NCBI GenBank assembly: GCA_900472395.1
Contig: UCHV01000014.1
Location: forward strand, 248,001-312,000
DNA length: 64,000 nucleotides
Direction of reading: 5' to 3'
Source of the DNA: Hyphomicrobiales bacterium
Lineage (GTDB): Bacteria; Pseudomonadota; Alphaproteobacteria; Rhizobiales; Rhizobiaceae
Shown: piece after piece, positions 37,083 to 45,861 of the stretch
Numbering within the stretch: the stretch's first letter is position 1
Layout of the letters: every line of letters begins with the position of its first letter
The notes under the pieces: model-generated
Seen by the model: only the letters and a program-made list of their open reading frames with translations
The model's database searches: none
What the model was told of the DNA's origin: nothing
Made by a program: the position numbers and the translations under genes

Positions 37083-37706
37083 ATGCCCCATATCCGTTAT
37101 CATGAAGGCGATATTTCAGCCGCTGACGCTGCCCGCTATACCGGCGCAATCGCCATCGATACGGAAACGCTGGGCCTTGTACCGCATCGCGACCGGCTTT
37201 GTGTGGTACAGCTTTCACCCGGCGACGGCACGGCGGACGTGATCCGCATCGCTGCAGGGCAGACGGAGGCACCCAATCTTGTCGCTCTTCTGGCTGACCC
37301 GACCCATGAGAAGATCTTTCATTATGGCCGATTCGATATCGCCGTCCTGTTCCACACCTTCGGTGTAACGACGACGCCTGTCTTCTGCACCAAGATCGCC
37401 TCGCGATTGACGCGTACCTATACAGACCGACATGGCTTGAAGGACAATCTTCGCGAATTGCTGGAAGTCGATATTTCCAAGGCCCAGCAACAGACGGACT
37501 GGGCGGCCGAGGTGCTTTCGCGGGCACAGCTCGAATACGCGGCTTCGGATGTGCTCCATCTGCATGCCCTGCGGGACAAGCAGGTCAACCGCCTTATCCG
37601 CGACAAGCGCATGGAGCTGGCCGAAGCCTGTTTCGCATTTCTGCCGACACGCTCGAAGCTCGATCTTCTGGGCTGGAACGACACGGACATCTTTGCCCAT
37701 AGCTGA
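37083..37706 (+). CDS. nrnC: NanoRNase C (short RNase D-like DEDDy exonuclease)
   Basis: A 207-residue 3'-5' exonuclease with only the DEDDy catalytic domain and no HRDC domains, unlike E. coli RNase D. The catalytic residues are in AIDTETLGL (Asp, Glu), FHYGRFDIAVL (Asp) and QLEYAASDVLHLH (Tyr and Asp). This size and architecture match NrnC of Bartonella, Brucella and Agrobacterium, which degrades dinucleotides at the end of RNA turnover in bacteria lacking Orn. It is often annotated as ribonuclease D. Confidence 0.88.
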   Translation: MPHIRYHEGDISAADAARYTGAIAIDTETLGLVPHRDRLCVVQLSPGDGTADVIRIAAGQTEAPNLVALLADPTHEKIFHYGRFDIAVLFHTFGVTTTPVFCTKIASRLTRTYTDRHGLKDNLRELLEVDISKAQQQTDWAAEVLSRAQLEYAASDVLHLHALRDKQVNRLIRDKRMELAEACFAFLPTRSKLDLLGWNDTDIFAHS

Positions 37707-37913
37707 TTGGAAACGGTTGCACCGGGAAGACACGCTGCCGCATTAGCAAAACATTAGGGATGTCTGCGGCATATTCGGCAGTGTTATCCGGCATGAAAAC
37801 GCCATGAGGCACCGCGGCCGCAAGCTCAATCATTGCGGGTTGCTTTTCACCGAGGTCGCCGGTCTGTCCCATCAACACGAGGCCCCTGCCTTTTTGACGT
37901 GGAGGAGCCGGTT

Positions 37914-39710
37914 ATGCTGCCCCCTGTTCCTGCCACATCCGTCGCTCTTCAAGCGAATCAGCGCCAGGCTTCTGCACCACGGACGGAGCCGAGCTCGCCC
38001 GTTGCGGAAGAAAATGCTGTCCCCGCGGTACCCCTACGCATAGCGGCCGGCCCGACCTCAAGCCTCGATATGCTTGACCTTTCCGGTCAATTGCGGCTGG
38101 GGCAGAGCCTGTCCGTTTTCGCCGAGACGCTTGGAAGCATTTTGCAGCTGCCGCGCCGCGAAGGTGAGGCCCTGGCCGACTACAGCAAGCGCCTTGCCGC
38201 GGCGATCGACGCGTTGAGCGCTTCGGACCGCATACGCCTTCAAGCGCAGCTGAACCAGATCATGCAGGGCGCAACCTTACGCCTGCTGGCCGAACTTCTG
38301 AAAGATCCCTCCGGCCCGGCAGCCGCGCGATTGGCGGCGCAGATCGAGATTGCGCAATATCACGAAACCGACCTCGCTGCCCGCAATGCGGTGAGTTTCT
38401 ATCGCCAGAACAATGGCATCGATACGACCCGCCTGCCCGCCAATACCAACCTCGCCGCTGACACCGGCAGCGCAACCAGTCCGCCTACCACTACAGGTGA
38501 TTCGAAGATCTCCGGCAGCGCGCAGCAAAGCACAAGCGGCGATCAGGATACGCTCACGCGCATCCTCAAGGACGGTGCTGCATCCTCTAAAGCCGCGGCA
38601 GAACCGGGTCAGTCTGCCGCGCCGGCCGAGGCCGACGATCCTGCAGGACGGACTTCGGGGAAATCTCTTATCCCCGGTCAGGTGACCGCCAACAACACAA
38701 GGGCTGCAGCCCCCGGCAGCGAACCAAGCAAGCTACCTGGTGACGCCGCGACCACCCGCGCCGAGACCGCGGCAATACCGGCAACCGTGACGGATGCTGC
38801 GGAAGCGCCCGAGGCCGAATTAAAGATGCGTACCCCGCCGCAGCCAACGGGCAACGCTGCTGCGACGACTTTCACTGCAGCAGGCACGAGCGAGCTGACC
38901 CGCATGCGCGGTGACGCCGCACCCGGGACTGCCGCACATGGGACTGCCGCACATGGGACTGCCGGAACGATCTATGACGCAGCAGCGCTTGCCCGTCGCG
39001 CCCATGCGGAAGGCAGCCCGCATGGCAGGCAATCCGTCGAGGCGGCAGTCGATCACTTCGTGACCGAATGGATTTCCGAATCGCTTTCAGACAAGCCGGA
39101 AGCACGCGAACCCGGACAGCCGCTCGCCGGGCGAACGCCCCTGCAAGACACGAGCAGAGCACGCCAAATCCTGCAGGCAGACGGGGACGTGGATGCGGCA
39201 AAGTCTAGGATACATTCGGAACGAACCTCCGATGATCAAACGGTTCTCGTGCAACCCAATTCTCTGCCCACACCCGCCGCGATATCGACTGCAACAAAAG
39301 CTGCGCAGCACACCGACTCTGCCTTCGAAAAAGCCCTGCTCGGCATGATGGCGCCGTCGCGAGAGCCACCGGCGCATCCGCTTGTGCCACATGCCGGCGC
39401 GCAGGAGTTCGACGACAGACAGGATCACGACATCAAGCGCAAGCCTGCTGTCGGGGACGACGGCCAGCCATCTCGACAGGGATTTGGCGGCGGACAGTTT
39501 TCTCAAGGTGAGGAACGGCCGGCGCAGGAGGACGCACCGGCAGAAACCGTGCTCTCCCAGATCGACGCGGAGGCGCCGGCCGATCTGGACACGCAAGCGG
39601 AACAGCCGCGTTTCGGCCAGGCACCGCAGCAGCATCTGTCCAGCAGCCCCGCCAACGACCTTGCCCCGGGTGCGGAAGATTTTTACCGGCGGATGGCGGT
39701 ACTCGAATAG
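37914..39710 (+). CDS. Large, mostly disordered protein of unknown function
   Basis: A 598-residue protein I do not recognise. Residues about 50-165 look folded and helical (LRLGQSLSVFAETLGSILQL to RLLAELLKDPSGPAAARLAA). The rest is Ala/Pro/Thr/Gln/Asp-rich low complexity without signal peptide or transmembrane segments. A GTAAH tandem repeat lies at about residues 338-350. GGAGGAG is six bases before ATG 37914. It sits between nrnC and convergent rpsA. The frame stays open for 1.8 kb and codon use looks normal, so it is real. The gap 37707-37913 shows no clear feature. Confidence 0.75.
   Translation: MLPPVPATSVALQANQRQASAPRTEPSSPVAEENAVPAVPLRIAAGPTSSLDMLDLSGQLRLGQSLSVFAETLGSILQLPRREGEALADYSKRLAAAIDALSASDRIRLQAQLNQIMQGATLRLLAELLKDPSGPAAARLAAQIEIAQYHETDLAARNAVSFYRQNNGIDTTRLPANTNLAADTGSATSPPTTTGDSKISGSAQQSTSGDQDTLTRILKDGAASSKAAAEPGQSAAPAEADDPAGRTSGKSLIPGQVTANNTRAAAPGSEPSKLPGDAATTRAETAAIPATVTDAAEAPEAELKMRTPPQPTGNAAATTFTAAGTSELTRMRGDAAPGTAAHGTAAHGTAGTIYDAAALARRAHAEGSPHGRQSVEAAVDHFVTEWISESLSDKPEAREPGQPLAGRTPLQDTSRARQILQADGDVDAAKSRIHSERTSDDQTVLVQPNSLPTPAAISTATKAAQHTDSAFEKALLGMMAPSREPPAHPLVPHAGAQEFDDRQDHDIKRKPAVGDDGQPSRQGFGGGQFSQGEERPAQEDAPAETVLSQIDAEAPADLDTQAEQPRFGQAPQQHLSSSPANDLAPGAEDFYRRMAVLE
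38925..38964 (+). repeat. 15-bp tandem repeat inside the disordered protein gene
   Basis: GGGACTGCCGCACAT occurs twice, followed by a partial third copy (GGGACTGCCG), encoding GTAAH-GTAAH-GTAG. The period is a multiple of three, so copy-number change would keep frame. Confidence 0.85.
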
Positions 39711-39730
39711 CTTTGCTTCAGCGTTCTCAC

Positions 39731-39768
39731 GAAAAAGGCCGCCGGATCTGCATCCGGCGGCCTTCTTA
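39731..39768. terminator. Bidirectional terminator between the disordered protein gene and rpsA
   Basis: AAGGCCGCCGGAT and ATCCGGCGGCCTT form a perfect 13-base-pair stem with a four-base loop. The minus strand has a five-T run after it, so it serves rpsA best. The plus side has CTTATT only. Confidence 0.9.
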
Positions 39769-39792
39769 TTTCATTCTATCGAAACGAGACGA

Positions 39793-41496
39793 TTATTCGC
39801 CGCCACGGTTCTTCAGGGCTGCGCCCAGGATGTCGCCGAGCGAAGCGCCCGAGTCCGACGAACCGAACTGAGCAACAGCTTCCTTCTCTTCTGCGATCTC
39901 GAGAGCCTTGATCGACAGCATGACCTTGCGGTCCTTCTTGGAGAAGTTGGTGACGCGAGCGTCAAAAACCTGGCCAACAGAGAAACGCTCCGGACGCTGG
40001 TCGTCGCGGTCGCGAGCGAGGTCAGCGCGGCGGATGAAGGACGTGATGTCTTCGTGGTCTACGAGCTTCACTTCAACGCCACCGTCGTTAACGGCGATGA
40101 CTTCGCACGAAACGACAGCATTCTTGCGCAGGTCGCCGGAAGCGGCAGCTTCACCGACCGAGTCCTTGCCGAGCTGCTTGATGCCGAGCGAGATACGCTC
40201 CTTCTCGACGTCAACATCGAGAACAACAGCCTTGACGATGTCGCCCTTGTTGAACTCTTCGATGACCTGCTCGCCCGGACGGTTCCAGTCGAGATCCGAC
40301 AGGTGAACCATGCCGTCAACGTCGCCTTCGAGGCCGATGAACAGGCCGAATTCGGTCTTGTTCTTGACTTCGCCTTCGACTTCAGTGCCGGCCGGATGGC
40401 TGAAGGCAAATGCCTGCCACGGGTTCTCGAGGGTCTGCTTGAGACCGAGCGAGATACGGCGCTTGGACGGATCGACTTCGAGAACGACAACGTCGACGTC
40501 CTGCGTGGTCGAAAGGATCTTGCCGGGATGAACGTTCTTCTTCGTCCAGGACATTTCGGAGATGTGGATCAGGCCTTCGATGCCCGGCTCCAGCTCTACG
40601 AATGCACCGTAATCGGTGATGTTCGTGACGGTACCGGAGATCTTCTTGCCGACCGGGTACTTGGCCGAGATGCCATCCCACGGATCCGACTCGAGCTGCT
40701 TCATGCCGAGCGAGATGCGGTGGGTTTCCTGGTTGATGCGGATGATCTGAACCTTGACCTGCTGGCCAATGGACAGGATTTCCGACGGATGGTTCACACG
40801 GCGCCATGCCATGTCGGTGACGTGCAGCAGGCCGTCGATGCCGCCGAGGTCAACGAACGCACCGTAATCGGTGATGTTCTTGACGACGCCGTCAACAACC
40901 TGGCCTTCTTCGAGGTTCTGAACGATTTCAGAACGCTGCTCGGCGCGCGACTCTTCAAGAACCGTACGGCGCGAAACAACGATGTTGCCGCGACGCTTGT
41001 CCATCTTGAGGATTTCGAAGGGCTGCGGGTTGTGCATGAGCGGGGTGACGTCGCGGATCGGACGGATGTCGACCTGCGAACGCGGCAGGAAGGCAACAGC
41101 GCCGTCGAGATCGACGGTGAAACCACCCTTGACCTGGTTGAAGATAACGCCTTCAACGCGCTCGCCAGCTTCGAACTTGACTTCGAGCTTGACCCAGCTC
41201 TCTTCGCGGCGAGCCTTTTCGCGCGACAGAACAGCTTCGCCGAGAGCGTTTTCGATGCGCTCAACGTAAACTTCAACTTCGTCGCCGACCTTCAGCGAGC
41301 CGTCCTTGCCCTTTGCACCGAATTCCTTCAGCGCGATACGGCCTTCGACCTTGAGGCCGACGTCGATGACGGCAACGTCCTTTTCAATCGCCGTGACGAT
41401 ACCCTTGGCTACATAGCCTTCGGCGAGATCGGTCTTGGCAAAGGATTCTTCCAGCAGGGCTGCGAAATCTTCGCGCGACGGGGTAGATACTGACAT
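39793..41496 (-). CDS. rpsA: 30S ribosomal protein S1
   Basis: A 567-residue protein with six S1 RNA-binding repeats, visible as recurring GxVxxxxxxGxFVxL units such as GTVTNITDYGAFVELEPGIE and GVVKNITDYGAFVDLGGIDG. It binds mRNA leaders and aids translation initiation. Codon choice is markedly biased compared with neighbours, as expected for a highly expressed ribosomal gene. The start has AGGAGATTTC directly upstream. It follows cmk on the same strand (159-base gap), the classic cmk-rpsA order. Confidence 0.97.
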   Translation of the reverse strand: MSVSTPSREDFAALLEESFAKTDLAEGYVAKGIVTAIEKDVAVIDVGLKVEGRIALKEFGAKGKDGSLKVGDEVEVYVERIENALGEAVLSREKARREESWVKLEVKFEAGERVEGVIFNQVKGGFTVDLDGAVAFLPRSQVDIRPIRDVTPLMHNPQPFEILKMDKRRGNIVVSRRTVLEESRAEQRSEIVQNLEEGQVVDGVVKNITDYGAFVDLGGIDGLLHVTDMAWRRVNHPSEILSIGQQVKVQIIRINQETHRISLGMKQLESDPWDGISAKYPVGKKISGTVTNITDYGAFVELEPGIEGLIHISEMSWTKKNVHPGKILSTTQDVDVVVLEVDPSKRRISLGLKQTLENPWQAFAFSHPAGTEVEGEVKNKTEFGLFIGLEGDVDGMVHLSDLDWNRPGEQVIEEFNKGDIVKAVVLDVDVEKERISLGIKQLGKDSVGEAAASGDLRKNAVVSCEVIAVNDGGVEVKLVDHEDITSFIRRADLARDRDDQRPERFSVGQVFDARVTNFSKKDRKVMLSIKALEIAEEKEAVAQFGSSDSGASLGDILGAALKNRGGE

Positions 41497-41510
41497 GAAA
41501 TCTCCTGGGT

Positions 41511-41525
41511 GTGTCCATTGGACAC
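41511..41525 (-). promoter_or_regulatory. Perfect palindrome in the rpsA leader next to the ribosome binding site
   Basis: GTGTCCA-T-TGGACAC is a 7-1-7 inverted repeat ending four bases from the rpsA Shine-Dalgarno sequence. It could fold in the mRNA or bind protein. S1 is known to control its own synthesis in E. coli; a link here is inference. A second hairpin, TGCCGGT-GA-ACCGGCA, lies at 41628-41643, just after the cmk stop. Confidence 0.45.
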
Positions 41526-41655
41526 TGAGCGCCGGGGGTTCGCGTTAAAAATACCCGAAGTTCAAGTCCGCCTCCCTCGAAGGGAAAGCAATCCGGCGCG
41601 GGGACTAGACTTTCGGGGCATGCCGGCTGCCGGTGAACCGGCAAGCCATCAATTC

Positions 41656-42288
41656 TCAATTCAGGGCAGCATCGACAATGCGTTTTGCTGCCTGAAACGC
41701 GGCTTCTATACTCATTTCCGAGGTATCAAGCAAGACCGCATCATCCGCAGGCTTCAAAGGACTGTCGGCGCGGTTCATGTCGCGGTCGTCGCGCGTCTTC
41801 ACATCCGCGACAATAGCTTCGTAATCGGCCTTGCCACCGGCAGCGACGATCTCATCATAACGGCGGCGGGCGCGCACTTCCGGAGAAGCGGTGACGTAGA
41901 GCTTAACCGCCGCATCCGGGCAGACCACGGTGCCGATATCGCGGCCATCGAGCACGGTGCCGGGCTGTTTTTTCGAAAATGTCCGTTGTGCCTCCACCAA
42001 AGCGCGGCGAACTGACGGCATCACGGCGATCTTCGAGGCCGCCTCGCCTATCTCGTGCTTCGCCAGGACGGAACGATCGAGACCGGCGAGATCGACGTCC
42101 AGCGCCATCCTTTCCGCCACCGCTTCGTCATTGAAGGGCAGGTCGGCATCGATCAGCGCCTTGGCCGTGGCGCGATAGGTGAGGCCGGTATCGAGGTGAT
42201 GAAAACCATAGGTTTCAGCAAGCCGGCGCGACAGCGTACCTTTGCCGGCCGCGGCGGGTCCATCGATGGCGATCGTGATATGTTTCAA
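41656..42288 (-). CDS. cmk: Cytidylate kinase
   Basis: A 210-residue nucleoside monophosphate kinase converting CMP and dCMP to diphosphates. The P-loop is [20 protein letters not shown]. The CMP-binding elements [27 protein letters not shown] and a basic RARRRYDE lid segment are present. The length is normal. In many rhizobia aroA lies directly upstream of cmk; here the upstream gap (42289-42547) contains no aroA and no other feature I can support. Confidence 0.95.
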   Translation of the reverse strand: MKHITIAIDGPAAAGKGTLSRRLAETYGFHHLDTGLTYRATAKALIDADLPFNDEAVAERMALDVDLAGLDRSVLAKHEIGEAASKIAVMPSVRRALVEAQRTFSKKQPGTVLDGRDIGTVVCPDAAVKLYVTASPEVRARRRYDEIVAAGGKADYEAIVADVKTRDDRDMNRADSPLKPADDAVLLDTSEMSIEAAFQAAKRIVDAALN

Positions 42289-42547
42289 GGAACCCCTCCT
42301 GCCGATCCGGCTGCAAAGCTCATTTTCCGCCTTCTTAAGCGCCGCGACACCGTTAATGCAACATATTGCAGAATCGGCCGTTTTTACCTCATGCTGCGAA
42401 CTGGCGGGATTTTGCCCGCATTAAGTTCGTTTGACATGCAAAAGGACAACGATTAAGGGGACCGGCTAAGCATTTTCACCTGAAAATAGACGACCGCACA
42501 GCGCGGCATTGCCGATCAAATCGGCCATTCTCACGAGGCTTTCGACA

Positions 42548-42934
42548 GTGGCAAAAGCGGAACTTGGTACCAAACGCGTAGACCCGGATACCGGCAAGAA
42601 ATTCTACGACCTCAATCGTGACCCGGTCGTGTCGCCTTACAGCGGCAAATCCTGGCCACTTTCCTTCTTCGAAGAAAATTCGGCGGCCGCCATCATGGAA
42701 CAGGCCGAAGAAGAGGACGTCCAGGAAGTCGATACCGAAAATAACGAAGCCGAGATCGTTTCACACGACGACAACGATGACGGCAGCAACAACGACGACA
42801 TCCCCGATGATCTCGGCGATGACGACGTAGAGCTCGACGGCGACGACGACGACACCTTCCTCGAGACCGAAGAAGACGATGACGACGACATGTCGGGTAT
42901 CATCGGCGTCGGCGGCGACGACGAAGAAGGCTGA
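42548..42934 (+). CDS. TIGR02300 family acidic protein
   Basis: A 128-residue protein. The N-terminal 40 residues (VAKAELGTKRVDPDTGKKFY then DLNRDPVVSPYSGKSWPLS) are the conserved TIGR02300 core, found in alphaproteobacteria. The remainder is extremely acidic, with long Asp/Glu runs. The function is unknown. The start is GTG 42548 with GAGG nine bases before it; a 13-codon upstream extension is not family sequence. Confidence 0.88.
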   Translation: MAKAELGTKRVDPDTGKKFYDLNRDPVVSPYSGKSWPLSFFEENSAAAIMEQAEEEDVQEVDTENNEAEIVSHDDNDDGSNNDDIPDDLGDDDVELDGDDDDTFLETEEDDDDDMSGIIGVGGDDEEG

Positions 42935-42943
42935 TCTTCTTTT

Positions 42944-42986
42944 AAAATGCGGCCCGGACAAGATTTTTTCACCGGGTCGCATTTTT
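42944..42986 (+). terminator. Intrinsic terminator after the TIGR02300 gene
   Basis: AAATGCGGCCCGG and CCGGGTCGCATTTTT pair with one mismatch across a 15-base loop, ten bases after the stop, ending in five T residues. Confidence 0.85.
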
Positions 42987-43087
42987 CGGCTTGCACTTCT
43001 CAGAAACAGGAAGTACTTAGCCGCCACTCCCGAAGCGAACTTGCTCACGGAGTTTCCCAGGACCGGAAAATACCGGACCACCCTGAT

Positions 43088-43163
<76 letters not shown>

Positions 43164-43216
43164 AATCTTCCCGGACATTTTTCGACCCTTACAGGATACT
43201 CTAGCACCCTTGTGTG

Positions 43217-43621
43217 TCAGATCTTGAACACTTCTTCCCCACAGAACACGATCACGTAGCCGCCCGAAGGCTCGGCCTTTGCCGCCCATGATTCGAGCTG
43301 GCTGCGATAGGGTTCGCTGCGCCACAAGTCCGGGTGATCGGGATCGGCCAGAACCGTGATCTGCGGTCCCTGCTCGTAAATCATCATTTTCGAGATTTCC
43401 GGGTCCCATTCGGGCGGCAGCGTGCCATCTGTGCGCCAGAGACAGAGAAAATCGCGGCAGAGCGACGGACGGTTCGCATAGATCGAACAGCCCTGCCCTT
43501 CGATGCAATGGCTGCACCACGCGTTCGCCGGTTTGTCGAAATGATCGATATCGGGCAGCCGGCAACAGAGTGTGCAGGTGCCGCAGTTTCGGCTTTCGAG
43601 ATCTGGCGTTGTTGCGGGCAT
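43217..43621 (-). CDS. YkgJ-type cysteine-cluster protein
   Basis: A 134-residue protein with the CxxCxxCC cluster CGTCTLCC near the N-terminus, then CSHC, GCSIYANRPSLCRDFLC and a terminal Cys. This pattern defines the YkgJ (CxxCxxCC) family, proposed to bind a metal or iron-sulfur centre; some members are flagellin methylase-like. The function here is unknown. It lies 42 bases downstream of nagA on the same strand and may be read through from it. Confidence 0.87.
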   Translation of the reverse strand: MPATTPDLESRNCGTCTLCCRLPDIDHFDKPANAWCSHCIEGQGCSIYANRPSLCRDFLCLWRTDGTLPPEWDPEISKMMIYEQGPQITVLADPDHPDLWRSEPYRSQLESWAAKAEPSGGYVIVFCGEEVFKI

Positions 43622-43663
43622 GCGCCAGCCTTTAACACCGCGACTGCCCGGACAGAAGAGAGC

Positions 43664-44821
43664 TTACGCGCGGTGTATGCAATCGCCGCCGATAAAGGTG
43701 GCTTTCATCGAGAGATCATCGTTCAAAACGACAAAATCCGCATCCGTCCCTGTTCGCAACGCACCTTTATGCGAGATGCCCAGCGCCCCCGCCGGATAAA
43801 CGGTTGCCATGCGCACCGCTTCTTCCAGCGGCAGGTCCAGCTTTCGATGCACGAACAGGACCGATGACAGCATGTCGATATCGGCGCCTGCGAGCGTGCC
43901 GTCCGCCAGTGTCAGACGGCCATCCTTGCGCAATATCTCGCGGCCGTTGAGCCTGAAGCTGGTGACATCCGTACCGATCGGCGACATGGCATCGGTGACG
44001 ATGAAGATGCGGCCCTGCCCCTGCTTGGCACGCAAGGCAACGGCCATGGATGGTGGAACCACGTGAATGCCGTCGGCGATCAGGCCGCAATGGAGCGTGG
44101 TGCTTGCCAGTGCCGCGCCGACAAGCCCGGGTTCACGATGGCCGAGCGGGCTCATGGCATTGAAGAGATGCGTGACCATGCGCGCACCGGCTTTTTCGTA
44201 AAGCCCTGCCGTCTCGAAATCCGATTCGGTATGGCCGAGACTGACGATGATGCCTGCATTCGCGAGTTTGTGGGCCTGCGCCTCGGTGACGTTTTCCGGT
44301 GCGATCGTGGTCAGGAGGACATCCAGATCTTTTGCCCCGGACAGGAGCAGGTCGAGATCGGCCTCTTCCATCGGGCGTATCAGTGACGGGTCGTGCGCAC
44401 CCTTGCGGGCAACGGAAAGATGCGGGCCTTCCAGATGCAGGCCGAGGAAACCGGCAACACCCTCCCGCTTCGCCTGCTTTCCGGCCTCGACGGCGGCGCG
44501 GGTGATTTGAGGCGTGTCGGTGATCAGCGTCGGCAAAAGCGCCGTCGTGCCGAAACGGGCGTGGGCGGCGCAGATGCGCGAAATGCCTTCCACCGTCGGT
44601 TCGTCATTCAACATGACACCGCCGCCGCCATTGACCTGGAGGTCGATAAAACCGGGCAGGAGAACGGCTCCGTCGAGCACGACCTTGCCGATACCTTCGG
44701 CCAATGCAGAAGCCGGAACGATGGCTTTCACCTTGCCGCCGGTGACGACCAGGGCCGAATCATAGTGCCAGACTTCACCATCAAAAATGCGGGCCCCCAG
44801 ATATGCCTTGTCGTCCGTCAT
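43664..44821 (-). CDS. nagA: N-acetylglucosamine-6-phosphate deacetylase
   Basis: A 385-residue amidohydrolase that removes acetate from GlcNAc-6-phosphate. The motifs are GFIDLQVNGGGGVMLND, the metal-site HLEGPHLS, IVSLGHTESD, HLFNAMSPLGHREPGLVG and the catalytic-Asp region IVTDAMSPIG. Its ATG overlaps the stop of the SIS gene (ATGA). In this locus it acts after the BadF-type kinase and before the SIS deaminase in the catabolic order. Confidence 0.95.
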   Translation of the reverse strand: MTDDKAYLGARIFDGEVWHYDSALVVTGGKVKAIVPASALAEGIGKVVLDGAVLLPGFIDLQVNGGGGVMLNDEPTVEGISRICAAHARFGTTALLPTLITDTPQITRAAVEAGKQAKREGVAGFLGLHLEGPHLSVARKGAHDPSLIRPMEEADLDLLLSGAKDLDVLLTTIAPENVTEAQAHKLANAGIIVSLGHTESDFETAGLYEKAGARMVTHLFNAMSPLGHREPGLVGAALASTTLHCGLIADGIHVVPPSMAVALRAKQGQGRIFIVTDAMSPIGTDVTSFRLNGREILRKDGRLTLADGTLAGADIDMLSSVLFVHRKLDLPLEEAVRMATVYPAGALGISHKGALRTGTDADFVVLNDDLSMKATFIGGDCIHRA

Positions 44822-45846
44822 CGTGTTTCCGTTACCTTTTTCAGGGCTACAGGCGCATCCGGGTCAAAACCGCGGCTGCGCGACCATGATTCGACGAATC
44901 CGTAAAATGGCAGGATCAAAGCAAGCGCATCGGTGAGCGAATGTCCCGTTGCCACAAAGGGCAGTTTGCGAGCGGATTTCACATTGTCCGATGTCGCGAA
45001 GGCAAGGGCGCGTTTGCCCGCAAGGCTATCGACGATCTCGACGACCGATGCTTCGGCCACATCACGTGCAGCGAAGGCGAGGAGCGGAAACCCGTCTTCC
45101 ACCAGCGCAACCGGCCCATGCAGCACTTCGGCCGCCGAATAGGCTTCGGCGTGGATGTTGGAGGTTTCCTTGAATTTCAGCGCCGCCTCGCTGGCAATTG
45201 CCAGGGCCGGACCGCGTCCGAGCATATAAAGCGATTCGGCATTGCCGAGCTCTGCGGCCAAATCGTCCCATTGCAGGGTAACGGCCTTGCCGAATACTTC
45301 GGGCAGATTATGCAGCGCGCTGCGCAGATCGGCGTCATCCGTCCATTCGGCAAGAAGTGCGAGGCCGGCGACAATGGAATTGACGAAGGATTTGGTAGCA
45401 GCGACGGCGAGCTCCGGCCCGGCCTGGATGTCCAGCGCATGGGTGCAGGCGGAGGCGATCGGCGACGGCAGCGTGTTGGTAAGTGCAACGGTGACGGCAC
45501 CGGCATCGGTGGCCGATTGCGCCATTGCGACGATATCCGGGCTTTTGCCGGATTGGGAAATGGCGATGGCCGCACCGCCTGAAAGTTTCAGCTTTGCACC
45601 ATAGATCGATGCGAGCGAAGGCCCGAGCGAGGCGACCGGGCGGCCGGCCGTCAGCTCCACCGCATATTTGATGAAGGTGGCTGCGTGATCGGAAGAACCA
45701 CGGGCGATGGTGACCAGAAAGGTCGGATCCTTTTCACGCAGGGCAAGCCCTGCGGATTTGAGCTCTTTGGCAGAGCGGTCGAGAAGGCGGGCAACGGCAT
45801 CGGGGATCTCGTCGATCTCGCGGCGCATATGGGTTTGGCTCGTCAT
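44818..45846 (-). CDS. SIS-domain glucosamine-6-phosphate deaminase/isomerase (NagB-II type)
   Basis: A 342-residue protein with two SIS domains homologous to the isomerase half of GlmS but no glutaminase domain. Motifs are ITIARGSSDHAATFIKYAVE-like SIS1 (from residue about 45), AIAISQSGKSPDIVA for sugar-phosphate binding, and KFKETSNIHAEAYSAAEVLH in SIS2. By context it converts glucosamine-6-phosphate to fructose-6-phosphate and ammonia. It overlaps nagA by four bases and follows gntR by 15 bases. Confidence 0.88.
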   Translation of the reverse strand: MTSQTHMRREIDEIPDAVARLLDRSAKELKSAGLALREKDPTFLVTIARGSSDHAATFIKYAVELTAGRPVASLGPSLASIYGAKLKLSGGAAIAISQSGKSPDIVAMAQSATDAGAVTVALTNTLPSPIASACTHALDIQAGPELAVAATKSFVNSIVAGLALLAEWTDDADLRSALHNLPEVFGKAVTLQWDDLAAELGNAESLYMLGRGPALAIASEAALKFKETSNIHAEAYSAAEVLHGPVALVEDGFPLLAFAARDVAEASVVEIVDSLAGKRALAFATSDNVKSARKLPFVATGHSLTDALALILPFYGFVESWSRSRGFDPDAPVALKKVTETR

Positions 45847-45861
45847 CGTGGTCTTCCGTTT

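Noticed and set aside
39382..41493. A 703-codon plus-strand frame opposite rpsA.
   Set aside because: Caused by strong codon bias in rpsA; it also overlaps the disordered protein gene and the bidirectional terminator.
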